Positions 45,962 through 63,825 are shown, counted from the first letter of the stretch. The stretch is 64,000 bases of DNA from Diadema setosum (GCA_033980235.1 CM067068.1:32893046-32957045); one strand, 5' to 3'. The notes: generated by a model from the sequence alone, not told the origin. Numbers and translations are program-made.

Positions 45962-46977
45962 CACAGTGCTTATATAGCGCATATCACTACCGTGGTGTCT
46001 CTATGCGCTTTAAGGAGAGGGATGAAGTAGAAAGAAGAAATGCAGTGTACAATATGTGTACCATAAATGCAGAACCAAACTCATTCATAATACTTTTTGA
46101 ACAGAAATGTCTTGAGAGCAGTTTTAAACTTTAACACTGTGGGAGCTTCTTTTATATAACACGGAACAGCGTTCCACAGTGTGGGAGCAGCATGGGCAAA
46201 AGATCGCTCACCATAAAACTTTGTTGTGATAATAGGACATTGGAGAAAATTTTTCTGAGTTGATCTTAAATTACGAGAGGGAGCGTACCTGACCAAGAAC
46301 TTACTGAGATATTCTGGTGCCATTGAATGGCGGCACTGATAAGTCAGTAACAGTATCTTGAAAACTATACGTGACTGAACATGAAGACAATGGAGCTGTT
46401 TCAAAATGGGGGTTATGTGAGAATTCTTCTTTGTGCGGGTGATCAATCTTGCAGCTGCATTATGAATTGCCTGGAGTTTATGTAACTGTGAGTCAGAGAT
46501 ATTATACAACAGACTGTTACAATAGTCTAAATGACATATAACAAAAGCCTGAACAAGCTTCTTAGTGGTCTTAACATCCAAAAACTGACGAACTTTTCCA
46601 AGCTTATATAAAGCGAAGGATGCTGATTTACATTTCTCTGAAACAAATTTGTCCATGACCATATTCTGATCGAATATCACACCAAGGTTTATCGTCATGG
46701 CTGTCTTTGACCAAAGCCACATGTAAATAAATTGGAAATAACTTCTTAAAGATAGTTTAATCTGAACTACTAACGTGAGTATGTATCGGCCAATAGGGAA
46801 GACTATGTGAATAGGATGATTTTTAGTAGAGATACTGTGGAGATTATACTTGATCAATAAAACTCTGAATGGAGAGCAGTTTGTGCCACGTAGTCGTTGC
46901 GTTATGCTTTTTTTTTCAAATAAACTGTGTGACTTATAAAGGAAAAAATAAAACAAAAGAGAAAAAATATTTTGCAT
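45961..46977 (-). mobile_element. 5'-truncated CR1-like LINE, second family
   Basis: An open frame at 46081-46977 carries the RT C-terminal third: LGVIFDQNMVMDKFV, SASFALYKLGKVRQFL, LDYCNSLLYN, AARLITRTKK and FYGERSFAHAAPTLWNAVP. These are hallmark blocks of CR1-group RTs. The 3' UTR (45961-46080) has the ATATGCGCTATATAAGCACT-type end. The first 95 residues of the frame do not match RT. The sequence differs clearly from the 17749-21476 LINE, so it is another family. Confidence 0.85.
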
Positions 46978-47109
46978 TACAATGTATATAGTTTGGAAGT
47001 ATAGTTCTCGATTTTATCGTGAGGCTGTTCAATACCTAAACTCTATGGAACTGCTTGTGGATATTAGCGTACCATTCGTTTGCATATACCCTGCGCATAG
47101 TGTCAGTTT
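46978..47109. other. Spacer
   Basis: Nothing recognised. Confidence 0.4.
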
Positions 47110-47400
47110 TCTTAAGGTCCACGCCACGAGTTCGTCACCCACTTATCATACAGCCCACGTCTACACAGGTTACAGCCCACGAGTCATACAGGCCACGAGT
47201 TACACAGCCCATGAGTCATACAGTCCATGCTTACGACACTAAGCAATAAGCCCCGAGTTGTAAAGTCGAACAAACGGGCTATTTTTACCTATAAAATGTC
47301 GAGCTCATGGGCCTTTTATATGCCTCATGCCAGGGCTGTCTGTATGATTCGTGGGCTGTATGATTCACGGACCTTTTTTTTTAATGTCTTACTCATGGGT
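47110..47400. repeat. Foldback with tandem repeats in its arms
   Basis: Left arm: a 15-17-bp word around CAGCCCACGAGTCATA recurs about six times at 47125-47225. Right arm: the complement (GTATGATTCGTGGGCTG) recurs about three times at 47335-47375. It is a decayed palindromic element with internal repeats. Confidence 0.6.
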
Positions 47401-48539
47401 TCCAGTCCAGTCGTGGGATGACCCCGTTTTCTTGTAGATTTTGATGAAAACTGATGTCTCACTAAGTGACATGAAAAACATTCAAAAAATATTTTGAAAC
47501 ATGGGGGAGGGGCAGATGAATAACAAATTAGCAAATAAATATAATCTACACTGTCAGATTGTAACCTTAGATATTTCATGAGTGTGAAGATCATCACAAC
47601 AATTGAAATGTGGATGGTCAACAAACTTTTGTACGAACTTTTCGTGTTGGCAGTCAGCCATTCCAGAATTCACGCCGGAGTTCACACACTTGTCAGATTC
47701 ATGCAATTCGTGGAGATCTGAATATCTGTTTAATTGTTCATTTGCAAATACTTAGGCTCAAGAGGTGGGCCTGGCATGGGCGTCTAACTCTAAAAATAAC
47801 ATGTTTATTGATTTAAATGCATGTTCTAAACGAAAGATTAACGAGTCTAGTCACTCGGCAAACGTGGGCAGTGTATCTATACTGTAGCCTATACATGTCA
47901 ATCATTTATAATCAATTACACTCACCATGACATTCAGTTCTGGGCATGGTGTTTACACATCAAAAGGTTGAATTACAGTGTGGAGGTGATTCAGAATGAC
48001 ATAGGCCCTACTTGTGCAATTGAAAAAAAAAAAGAAGAGCTATAGAGCATCTCTGGGAACTTAACAGAATAAAAAAGAACACCTCAGAATGGAGAACTTA
48101 GCATACCTATTATGAAGACGCCGAATTGAACCCCAAAATGAACACTGATTTCTTATTATTATGAAGACGCCAAACATTGTGTTGAGTGCACATATTGTAT
48201 CATGATTTAAAATATACAGATGACATCTAATATAGTCTGTGTTGTATTATTATTATTATTATTATTTGTTGTTGTTGTTGTTGCTGCTGCTGCTGTTGTT
48301 GTTGTAGAGGTATGAGTATAATCAATGGGGGCTGCAATCGCAGAAGTTGGACTAAATGATAATGTTAGTGCATGGATTACAGGAGAGTCCATCGGATTGG
48401 CGCCACATAATACTTATCATCGACAAACGCTTCGCCACTATCCAAGTTTTCTGGTTCTTGAAGTTCTAAAATTGTGTCCAAAATGTCATATGACCTTCAG
48501 ATGGACGTAAAGGGATAGGCCTAATATAGGCCATGTCGA
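47401..48539. other. Intergenic, microsatellites only
   Basis: ATT, GTT and GCT triplet repeats lie at 48244-48306. No gene is seen. Confidence 0.5.
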
Positions 48540-48895
48540 CAGTTTTGGTTGAGATATAGGGTTTCAGGTCTCCAATTTTCTTCTTCTTTTTTTTTTGTGA
48601 GATAACGAAAAATCTCCTATTGATGAAAGCGCATTTAAATTTAAGGTGAATTCAAAGTCTTTTGATAAAATCGGTTTTGAAATGACTGATTATATACCCC
48701 AAAACAAGGCAATCTGAATCAAAGGTGTGACCCACTTTTGTAGGATCGATTTGTTTTACTCGTTTTTTGGATTTCTCAGCCATTTCAGCTCCAATTTTCA
48801 TCAAGTAAACTTTGAATTCCTCCAAGAATTGTATATGCTCTTCAATATTTCAAATATGTCGTTTCCTTAATTCCCCATTATCAACCAAAACTAAA
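48540..48895. mobile_element. MITE, AGTTTTGGTTGA ends, copy 1
   Basis: It starts with CAGTTTTGGTTGAGAT and ends with ATCAACCAAAACT. Internal words include TTTTCATCAAGTAAACTTTG and the TTTGTTTTACTCGTTTTTTG block, which reappear at 58937-59275. The arms can fold on each other. Confidence 0.65.
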
Positions 48896-49349
48896 CACCA
48901 AAATATCCGTGTATGTGGACTGAGTTTAGTGAACATAACATAACATCGTGCAGTCTAGTCATAGTTCTAGTCCTGAACAATAATTTTAGTGTTCTTTTGT
49001 ATTCAGCATTTTCTAGATCCTAGATAAACAGGGAACGAGATTGGTCTGTGTATATTCTAATCGCCTAAAATCTACTTTTAGTCCTTTTTTCATTACTACT
49101 CGGGTACGATTTTCGTTTATTTCCCAAAGCTTTGTAGCTTATCAGAACATGCAGTGTAAGTGGAAAATAAAACAACGTATCTGGGTTTGAATTTTGCAAA
49201 AGTTTATAAATGCAAAGTGGTATAATGGCACATAGTCTACATCATTATTATTTTTAGCTTGAAGTTGCACACCGATCGCGCTATTGCATGCTATCGTATC
49301 GAAACAGCCGATACTCCTGATCGATCGGTCATACAAGGTAGAAATCAAC

Positions 49350-54868
<5,519 letters not shown>

Positions 54869-55175
54869 GCCTTCGTTGGATGCTGTATGGGGGATGTATT
54901 TATACTAAGATGGGGGCTTACTGCTCCCTGGGATGTACAGAGCAGACTTTGTACATAGCATAGTAAAAGAGAAAACAAAGGCAGTGGGAGGGGAAACACC
55001 TGGTAGATAAGCCTTTCAATAATGTACCTAGCATTTGAGGGCGGCGGAAAAAATTCCAGTATGCAAAGCGCCCCTTCTTTTTAATTCAATGAGCCCTTCC
55101 CTTCATCACTTGCCCAATCAAATTCACTCTGTCTGATTGTGTCGCTGGCTAGATATCAGCTGCCTATGTACAGAC
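54869..55175 (+). other. RBX1 3' UTR, near part
   Basis: Non-coding sequence after the stop. No AATAAA lies before the piggyBac-like element; one at 56426-56431 is a possible distal poly(A) signal. Confidence 0.4.
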
Positions 55176-55957
55176 TTAACCCTAAAAAGACTGGGCTATT
55201 TTGGTAGCTCGAAAGACTGGGGGGGGGCCTAAAGGGCCCCCCCTTAAGATCTCGGCCGTGGATCGCGCGATCGCCGCGAAAATTTGCACAATGGTAGTGT
55301 GCGATGTAATCTACAATATCGTATATTCAAATTTTACAAAATAGTCTTCTTTTATTTTATTTTGATTAATTATGCTAATTTATGCGAGAAATCAGACTCT
55401 TTGATCTAAATCAGTAAATAAAGCTCCAAAAGTGCTCATTTTTGGTCTAATTATTCTGAGTGGCATTCTTAGCAAATGTACTTGAAAAAAAATTCGGTAT
55501 CAAAATTAATTTCTTATCTATTTTATTGTTTTATAAATTTCTTATGTATTTCTTTGTTTTTTCGACCTTTTGTTTTTGTTGTTTTTTTTAAACAAAATTT
55601 GTGGCAGACACTTTTTGAAGCATGATACTCCTAAAACAAATTAATTTTAGCCATTGAGAGTAAAAATAAGCATATTTATATGAGCCATGTGAAAAAACTC
55701 AATATGCCTTGACTTTGTACACAAAATCACATTTTTGAGCCATTTTCGGCCTCACGTGCATGTACAAAAAGTTATGTAACTTCAGAACCGTACCCCCGGG
55801 CGTCACAAATTTGGTGTCAAAATGTGCGGGAAACTCGAAAGAAAAAAGTCATAGAGCATCGCGGCGAGAGCATTGCGTGTTGCAGAGTAATCGCGCGAAA
55901 TGTCGAGGGGGGGGGGGCCTTTTAGGCCCCCCCCCCCCCCAGTCTTTTTAGGGTTAA
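55176..55957. mobile_element. piggyBac-like non-autonomous element
   Basis: TTAA at both ends (55176-55179, 55954-55957) with inverted termini CCCTAAAAAGACTGGG. This is the TTAA plus CCCT pattern of piggyBac. Subterminal parts contain G and C runs (GGGGGGGCCTAAAGGGCCCC type) that pair with each other. No transposase frame. Confidence 0.8.
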
Positions 55958-56939
55958 AAAAGGGCACCTGTGGCAGGCCCCACTCCCAGTCACATGCTGC
56001 CTGATCTGACCATTGAGATCTCCATGCTAGCTGGATAACAACTCCCTATACCTCCGTCTAGTCAAGGAGGTTTAAGAGATGGAATTCCAACTGGCTGTAA
56101 TTATTCAAACAGTTGTCACTTTTCTATTGATGTACAAAAGAATTCCACAGGTGCATCTGCGCCTTTGGTGGCGGGGTGTGATGCCGCTATCTTGCTGAGC
56201 AATCTGAAGATTCATTTTGAACGTAAACTTAATGTTGGCTATATTTTGCTTGTTTATCTATTAAATGAAACAAAATCTAACTTAGTGATAAAGCTCATTA
56301 AACAAAGGTCAATCCCTTCAAGAAATATGTGCAAAAGTGTAAATCAGAGCTGTATCATGTGAAAGTGTTTAAAACTGTACCCTCCCGGAAAGCCAGTTTT
56401 ATCACTTTTCCACTTAATTCCTCCAAATAAAACTGATATGGAATAATCTTCGAGTAAAATTCTATAGCAATAGATATATCAGATTAGTGGCCGGGTAACG
56501 CCAGTCGAGTAATTTTCATTTTCATTTCATCATTTTTTGCGCAATTTCTATTCGCGCATCCCCGTGTCTTTACCATTATATACCACCTATCTTTTATAAG
56601 TAGGGATGGCGAAAAGTAATTACCATCATAAAGACATATTTTCGTTAGAAAGTGGCTGATGATTATGCAATGAGACATGAGTCAATTGTCTTCCTATCTG
56701 CGCGGCAGATCCAGTTTGCCACATAGTTTGCCACATTTGCTTCAAATGTTTGCCACATTTGCTTCAAATACTTTTGAGTGGCGGCATCAAACGTGACTTC
56801 TAAGGAAATACGACAGTTGTGACTCCATTCTCTTGAACCTCCTTGGTCTAGTGGAGAGCGAGCTACACTTGTAGTAATCTATGCAGGTCCCCACACTCAC
56901 TTGTGCATTCACACTCGTCTCCATACTGCTGGAGCTGTT
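55958..56939. other. Unassigned, possible distal RBX1 3' UTR
   Basis: Short direct repeats of TTTGCCACATTTGCTTCAAA at 56715-56770. No gene. Confidence 0.4.
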
Positions 56940-57126
56940 TACAGGTGGCTCACGTTATAAAAAGTCCTCGGGACTGGCAGTTTTCTTTTATTATATCAAA
57001 AGTTCGTTAGAGCCGAAGATTAAAGTATACAAAGAAATATTGTTGATAATTTTAGGACCTGAATTTTTCCTTCGTTGTAATGAGAATTTTGTTATATCCA
57101 TGTTTGTTTAATGGGAGTGGAATGTA
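56940..57126. mobile_element. pogo-like MITE, diverged copy
   Basis: Shares the order GGCTCACGTTATAAAAAGTCC, GGACTGGCAGTTTTCTT, then ATGTTTGTTTAATGGGAGTG with the element at 57519-57672. The right end is eroded. Confidence 0.55.
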
Positions 57127-57518
57127 TAATGTAGGCTTATAATGTACAGTCAATAGGAAGAGCCGTTTTCTTACACAGCCCCTCTCGAAGGCTGGCAAGT
57201 CCCTTTACCTAAATGCCTAGAATTAAACTAAAAATGAAACCTTTGAAAAAACCTAAAACAAACAACTCTTTGAGACTAGACAGAGGACATATGTGTGATG
57301 CTGATGGCCGCCAGATAACAACTCGATACACCAGTCATTTGCAGAGCTAGGCAGTCGCCTGTGCAGGTCACCACATACCCCACTGAGATCTCAGTTTTCT
57401 GAGCCCCACTACATCTGAGTAAACAGTTTGCCTAGTACGTGTGGTTGTATTGTCTACAACTAGAAATATATGTTTGAATATACATAATAATCTGTGATAA
57501 TTTATAGAATGATTATGA

Positions 57519-57672
57519 TACAGGCGACTCCCATTACAGTATAACAAAGTCCTTGGGACCGGCAGTTTTCTTGGGTTATATTGTAATTTTGTTACTCAGT
57601 ACACTGAATTTTTATTTTTGTCTAAAGAGAATTTCATTATAACGATGTTTGTTGTAACAGGAGTGCACTGTA
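57519..57672. mobile_element. pogo-like MITE
   Basis: Left end TACAGGCGACTCCCATTACA and right end TGTTGTAACAGGAGTGCACT then GTA are imperfect inverted repeats bounded by TA. Internal AAGTCCTTGGGACCGGCAG is shared with 56940-57126. Confidence 0.65.
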
Positions 57673-58228
57673 TGGTGGTAAGTATACATTTTACAGTCCA
57701 TATATATGTCAATACATTCTGCTGCTCCTCAGCACATCAGGGCTGTTCACAAGCAATTTAATTCCCCAAGGTATATGATAGATAAGAGCAGGGTTACTGC
57801 CGTCTCTTTGCACTACAAGGTTGAGCACGTTCTTTGATTCAGTGAGGCAGTTGTCTTAGGTAACTTACAATTATTAGCATTGTCTTGAAGATATGTTTTC
57901 TCTGTTTAAAAAATGTTAGATTTGTGTTTTTGAGCCTCTTTTTGCAAAGTGTTAGAGGCATTCTTTTTTTCTTTTTCTTTTTTTTTATCATGGATCAAAA
58001 ATAAAGTCCATTATGAAAGTACATGTGCTTGGAAATATCCACTGCCTCATTTATTGTATGTTTACCAACATGTATGTGGTGGATGTGTACATTGTACATG
58101 TAAATTTTACAACTTGTAGTCTATTGTAATTATTAATCCAAGTACTTGGTGATATTTTCAAAATATTTGCGATAATGGTATGAGTAAAGGACAATTTCAC
58201 CTCGATATTGAGTGAAAGCAGCAATATT
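57673..58228. other. Unassigned sequence
   Basis: No feature recognised. Confidence 0.4.
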
Positions 58229-58689
58229 AGTATAACACATCAGTGAAACTACGTAATATCCGACAGTCTTTTCAAAGGTTATTAAATTTTGAAGTTTCTG
58301 TTCAGTCACTGCTGGATGAGCACACTTCTATGGTTAATGATGTCACATGCATAGAACAATTTATCGAAAATATAAATAGAATTAAAAAAAAAACCAAAAC
58401 AATTTCTGAAAAAAGTACACCAACATTAATCCCTTGGCTTGTATTGTATGTGAAGTGCAATCATTAGTCCTCCTGCCTTCTGAAAGAAGCAAGTCAAGTG
58501 CTCTTTTTTATGCGAGAAAATTGCAAGTAAAGTATTTTCTGTGTATTTTCTTTATATTGTTCTACGCATGTGACATCACAAGCTGTAGTAGTCTTCTCAT
58601 TCAGTGATTGAGGTACTGAATCTTCCAAAATTCATAACTTTTGAATGGATTGTGTGATTTTTCTCAAACTTTCACTGATGTGTTCTACT
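58229..58689. mobile_element. Candidate MITE with 20-bp inverted ends
   Basis: AGTATAACACATCAGTGAAA at 58229 and the complement of AGTAGAACACATCAGTGAAA ending at 58689 differ at one base. The 74-codon frame inside has no known domain. Confidence 0.45.
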
Positions 58690-58797
58690 AATACAGCATA
58701 CATGTACTGTACTTGTATTGCTGCATTCTCTCAATCCACATACGTGTACATGTATATTCAGATGAACTTGTCCTTTGAAATCATTATTCCTCTTAAT

Positions 58798-58824
58798 GTA
58801 CACACACACACACACACACACACA
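58798..58824. repeat. (CA)n microsatellite
   Basis: About 13 CA dinucleotides. Confidence 0.9.
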
Positions 58825-58936
58825 ATATCCTTACAATGTACTTGCACAATGCATGTCATCAATATGATTCCACTCTGTAGTATCAGATGCTTAATGCAGC
58901 ACAACAACAGTAGCCTTTAATGAGAGCTCAAAGGGG

Positions 58937-59275
58937 TCGTATAGTTTTGGTTGAGACCCAACTTCAGTTTTCTAACAGTTTTTATGAGAAAATGAGAAAC
59001 CTCTTGTAAAATATGAAATAACATGTAATTCCAAGAGGAATTCAACGTTTATTTGACGAAAATTGGTTTTGAATGGCCGAGATATCAAAAAAAGAGCAAT
59101 CTTAATAAGAGGTGGGACCCACCTTTTGCTTTGTTTTACTTCGTTTTTGGATGTCTCGGCCATTCCAAAACTGATTTTCATCAAGTAAACTTTGAATACC
59201 TCTGAGAATGGTATGCTCTGTACTATTTCATATTAGTGGTTTCTTGGTATCTCGTTAAAAGCCCAATCCTTATCT
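58937..59275. mobile_element. MITE, AGTTTTGGTTGA ends, copy 2
   Basis: Starts TAGTTTTGGTTGAGACC and shares GATTTTCATCAAGTAAAC, ATATCAAAAAAAGAGCAATC-like and GGGACCCACCTTTTG blocks with 48540-48895. The right terminus is lost. Confidence 0.6.
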
Positions 59276-59939
59276 CTCATCCCCTAACTTTTGTGGACAC
59301 ATCAAGAACAAGACCACCGTGCAGCTGTTTTCGTAGAAAGATTTATTGACAGAAGGTGTACTGTAGTTTGTAGAAATGTCACATTTTACTGAAATGACAG
59401 TAAACTGGATATATCAATTACCTCTAACATAGCTCATCAAGTTATCATTAATGTCACACTTTTCCTCGCATACGATTTGTGGGTCACACTCCTTGTGGCT
59501 GTGGGTAGTAGTCCATAGACTTACAAGTTGATTTTCATTTGTCTTCTATGCGAGAGGAAATATACAGACATTTGAAGGACATTTGCTGACTTTTCGGACA
59601 TGCACTTAGATCAAGGCTGTTTATGTGAATTGATGGGAAAAAAAATATACAAGTATATGTAGCAAGGCTGAGTGATACTAAAAGTTTCATTTGAAATGCA
59701 TTGGCATTGCATTGATATTCTATCCGGGTATGCACACAGAAAAAAACATAACATCAAAAAAGGAAGAAAGGAAAAAAAAAATCCAAACATGTATTCACAG
59801 GGTAGACAAAAGAACATGGTACCACAACAGGTACCTTACATTCTTATTTCTTATCCATATTTGAGCGATTTTTCAGACCAATCTGCCACAGGACTACAGC
59901 TTTAACCGCTCAAGGTTAAGCTCTCGAGGACTAGTCGAC

Positions 59940-60045
59940 AAAAATGAAGTGCCTCACGTAAGGGCACAACCGCTGTAGCCAGTGGGTTTGAACCAGGGAC
60001 TTCATAACTGAGAGTCTGCAGTCATGTCCACTGAGCCACAATGTT
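59940..60045 (-). mobile_element. tRNA-derived SINE, copy 1
   Basis: On the minus strand the A box TGGCTCAGTGGA (60038-60027) and the B box GGTTCAAACCC (59994-59984) are at tRNA-like spacing. The same order and the AAGTGCC...GGCACAAC segment recur at 63728-63825, so it is a dispersed repeat, not a tRNA gene. Confidence 0.75.
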
Positions 60046-60579
60046 TCCTCTTTACTCATTGCTATCCCAATGTGTTCTTCCGGACACACAATGATATGAT
60101 TATGCAGACTCAAAAATGTGTACAAAGATCAACCTCTTGAAATTTACTTCAGCACAACTACATCATCCATCTTCACTGCTTATCAAGTGTAATGTCATTA
60201 GTAGATCTACAATACACCTGTATGTATTTTGAGTGAAATTGCATGATCGTATGAGGGATTTTTCTGGTAAGGACTTTCTGGGTTCCAATACAACTTGCTG
60301 ACATAGTACAGTTTATATGCTTTAGAATGACAGTATAACAAATATATACATACATGTATTAACAGTATTTCAAATTGGAATGCAAATTTTTAACGACAGA
60401 ACATGTCCTCTTCCACAAAGGGTAACAAACTTCAAACCTCAAGTGCTGTTGTACGAGAATGCTTTGTTATTTTACTGATAGGAGAGATAAGTGGGCAGGG
60501 GTTATGTCTTTAAACCCTCAAGAGAATTTATCCTGCACTGAGAAATTTATCCTTGCTTCAATCTGATGAAATAACACTG
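60046..60579. other. Unassigned sequence
   Basis: No feature recognised. Confidence 0.4.
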
Positions 60580-60993
60580 TACAGTTGGCCCTCGATTATC
60601 CGGCCTCCTTTTATCCGGAAATCTCTATTATCCGGACGCGTTCACGCAGTGAAGGACTTTTTTTTTCATCCAAAAACTGAGAAAAAACTGTGAATTTAAA
60701 CTCAATTAAAATTTCTACAAAACTCACATGATTTACCCACAATATTCCCGACAGAACTAACATAAATTCACACCACATTATCGTCATAAAAGTAAGGGAC
60801 TACAATTTTGCGCAGGCTAGCATAGATTACACCACCGTTGCGGGGCACACTACCTGCCTAGCCGCCAGTGCACTGGGACGGCAGCTTGGACGGCAGCTAT
60901 ATACATTAACACTGTGTCTCCCATATCCGGCCAATTCGCTTATCCGGATGGGCGCCGGTCCCGACATGGCCGGATAATTGAGGTCGAACTGTA
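60580..60993. mobile_element. pogo/Tigger-like MITE, 414 bp
   Basis: Inverted ends TACAGTTGGCCCTCGATTAT and the complement of TACAGTTCGACCTCAATTAT, with TA at both outer edges. TATCCGGA/TCCGGATA words recur in both subterminal parts. Confidence 0.85.
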
Positions 60994-62323
60994 CATTGCC
61001 ATTGCTGCCCTCGTGAGTTTGAACTCAAACAGGACATTCATGAGCACAGGTACACTGAACTATGTCACTGGTACATTCATGCTGCCATGTGTACTCACTG
61101 CCACTTTATTAACCATCTTTGGACCAATACTCTAATACAAACAACACTATATTCAGTGTAGTTGCCTGTGAATATGACAGATCAGAGTTAAAGGCACATG
61201 GACACATGACTCAAGAGGGCGCTATTGCAGTCTGGCACTTTAGGTATCTGCCATGTTCTGAACGTCATAATAAAACAAATGTGAATTTGTCAATATGACG
61301 ATAATGGTTGAAATAATGTTAATCTCGGTTCGTGTCTTGATTCTGCCCATGGTCCTGGCTGGTTATGCCTCCTACATGAGTCTCCTAGAAAGACAAGATT
61401 TGCTCGCTGGCTATCCCCGAAAGCTTGCGTGCAAACACCCAATCTACTTTGATCAACAGTTATTTAGCTTTACATCATAAATGGTAAATGATCATCAATC
61501 ACACCTTCCAACAGTGCCCTCTTGACCCACAGGTCCGTGTACCTTTAAGAAATATGCACTGCATTGGATAAGTCCACTGATTGCACTAAAAGGTTTCTTC
61601 AAACTGCTCTGTAGCTAAAAAAAAAAAAAACCAACAACAACAAACAAAAAAACAACACAAACAAAACATTTGTTAAACACATATTAAAAAAAAAAATGTT
61701 AGCATTTCCAATATTGTGCAATGTCAAGCCAAATATGTATATCAGATAAGTATCTTCCTTTAAACTATACATTCTCTACTTTTTACAGTACCCATGCTGT
61801 CTATGGGAATATTCTAATATACAGGTACTTCTTTATTGCATCTGGGTAAGAGACTATTTACAAGACAAAGTTGTCTTCTTTAGAAGAGCAGCATCAAAGT
61901 GTGACATGATTCATTCAAAAACACACTCCACCTCTACTAATAAAAAAAAGAAAGAAAAAGAAATGGAAAGTTTAAGAAATACATGCATGACACACACGAT
62001 CGATATTTCACTTGAGTACACAACAAGAAAAGGAAAAGGATATCAACATATACAAAAATGTGCTAGGACTTTCAGATATCAAAACCAATTCTCATATTTG
62101 AGAAGCAAGTCCCAACCTACTCTGAACTCTTGCCATGCGCACTGCCATGCACGCACTGCAGGGCAAAATGAACAGACATGCCTGTTTGCCCACGGCACTA
62201 GAACAGCCGGGAATATTATGTTTTGTAACACCCAAAATACAGTATTATAAAATCCAGTACTGATCTCATACAATCACAAGTGGTATTGGTATCACACAGT
62301 CGTAAATCGTAACACAAGAACTG
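60994..62323. other. Unassigned sequence
   Basis: AC/AAC-rich low-complexity patches at 61620-61700. No gene. Confidence 0.4.
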
Positions 62324-62484
62324 TACTGCAAAATGTTCACGTGCCTTTTAATTTTGCGAATTTCACATGAGCTAAGATTCGCAAAATTAAAATGCACATG
62401 AAAGTTCTTGTTTACAATATTATGACTTGAATGTTAGAAGCAACTCGTGAAAATTTCATGCCGCGAAAATATTGTGTTTTACAG
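62324..62484. mobile_element. MITE with TACTGTAAAAC-like ends, copy 1
   Basis: Starts TACTGCAAAATGTTCACGTG and ends ATTGTGTTTTACAG. Shares the TTTTGCGAA, TTGAATGTTAGAAGCAACT and AAAATTTCATGCCGCGAAAA phrases with 62955-63149. Confidence 0.65.
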
Positions 62485-62850
62485 CATACATGCCTCTTTG
62501 CAATCACCACAGAGTCCACTCATACACCGACTATTACCAACATCGTTACCATAATAACAACACACAGCTAATCGGTTGTCACCCAGCCGTTACTAGGGCA
62601 ACTGCATTTCCAGTACGTTGCAAGTATTGCACATGGCTCTGCAAACTGAACCCCAGGGTTGCATCTAGACATTCAGAAATTCCATGCATTTACAAAATAT
62701 ACTGAATGTTGATTGCCACGATTTCATGCAGATAACATACTTCAGATAAAATTATGTCTCAACTTTGAAAACTGTATCAACAGGTTTAGCTCACGTCAAC
62801 TGTTTATATGTGTTCAGGCCACTGCACACTATACAACTTTGACTTTTTCG

Positions 62851-62953
62851 GTCAGTCATACGACTGACTTTGGATCTGAAATAAACATGCGTATTTTATT
62901 CTGAGGCTATTGCGATTTATTTCAGATCCAAAGTCAGTTGGTCATGCGACCAA
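62851..62953. repeat. 35-bp-arm hairpin
   Basis: GTCAGTCATACGACTGACTT, then TGGATCTGAAATAAA, on the left is mirrored by TTTATTTCAGATCCAAAGTC, then AGTTGGTCATGCGAC, on the right, around a loop of about 30 bp. Confidence 0.75.
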
Positions 62954-62954
62954 A

Positions 62955-63149
62955 TACTGTAAAACGAGGAATGTTTCGCAAATTTTGCGTGAGCCAAGTT
63001 TTGCGAAATTTAAATGCACGCTAAATATCTTGTCTACACTATATGCATTGAATGTTGGAGGCAACTTGCAAAAATTTCATGCTGCGAATAAGGCCATTGG
63101 CTCCCATTCATGAAAATGTCATGCCGCTAAAATATCATGTTTTACAGGT
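62955..63149. mobile_element. MITE with TACTGTAAAAC-like ends, copy 2
   Basis: Starts TACTGTAAAACGAGGAATG and ends ATCATGTTTTACAGGTA. Within it, ATTTCATGCTGCGAATAA and AATGTCATGCCGCTAAAA show an internal duplication. Confidence 0.7.
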
Positions 63150-63163
63150 AGTATACGGTGGTC

Positions 63164-63616
63164 TTAAGGCTGCGTTCACAAAGAAGTATTCGGTATTCGG
63201 TATTCGGTATTCACTATTCGCTATTCGCTATTCGAGCACCGAGTACACCATCACCCGCACTGTCAACTCACCATCCCATGCAGTGAGGATTTCTTCCTCC
63301 TACATCCCAGCAAATCTTATTAACAATTTTTAGACTGCATCAGAATGTCAGTCTACATGCTTATTTTTGCTAAAGGGCAAATCCAGACCAAACTTGTCAT
63401 TATTTCATAAACGAGAGACGGTATACGCTGCAAGAAAATCGAACAAGCTCGATTCCCACTTTGCTATACAATTTGCAGCTATTCGGTACTTTCGAATAGT
63501 GCCCTCCTATGTGAACCGGTGTGAGGAAATCCTATCGTTCGATTCAAGCTATTCGCGTGCCCTCGAAAACGAGCCCGAATACCCGAATAGTATACTTCTA
63601 TGTGAACGCAGCCTTA
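63164..63616. mobile_element. TAAGGCTGCGTTCACA-ended MITE
   Basis: Terminal inverted repeats TAAGGCTGCGTTCACA are followed by AAGAAGTAT/ATAGAAGTAT. The left subterminal part has tandem TATTCGG units (63188-63235), and the right part has related TATTCGGG words. The GGCTGCGTTCACA end is common in Harbinger-like elements; the superfamily is tentative because the target duplication is not clean. Confidence 0.75.
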
Positions 63617-63727
63617 CGCTTTATTCTGCACTGCCCATAATGAAGCACTTAAATGCTTTTCAACAAGTTGCCACGGCTGGATCGGACAGACAGCTTTAAG
63701 TCCCCTCTGAAGAATTTGACAGTGAGG

Positions 63728-63825
63728 AATGAAGTATCATGTGACAGGACACAACTGTTTTTTGCCAGTGGACTTGAACCAAGGACCTTGTGATTGATAA
63801 GCCATAGTCCACTGAGCCACAGTGG
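63728..63825 (-). mobile_element. tRNA-derived SINE, copy 2
   Basis: On the minus strand the A box TGGCTCAGTGGA (63819-63808) and the B box GGTTCAAGTCC (63780-63770). Same layout as copy 1. Confidence 0.75.

Noticed and set aside
59940..60045. A tRNA gene on the minus strand
   Set aside because: A and B boxes are present, but acceptor and anticodon stems do not pair well and a second copy exists at 63728-63825; a SINE fits better.
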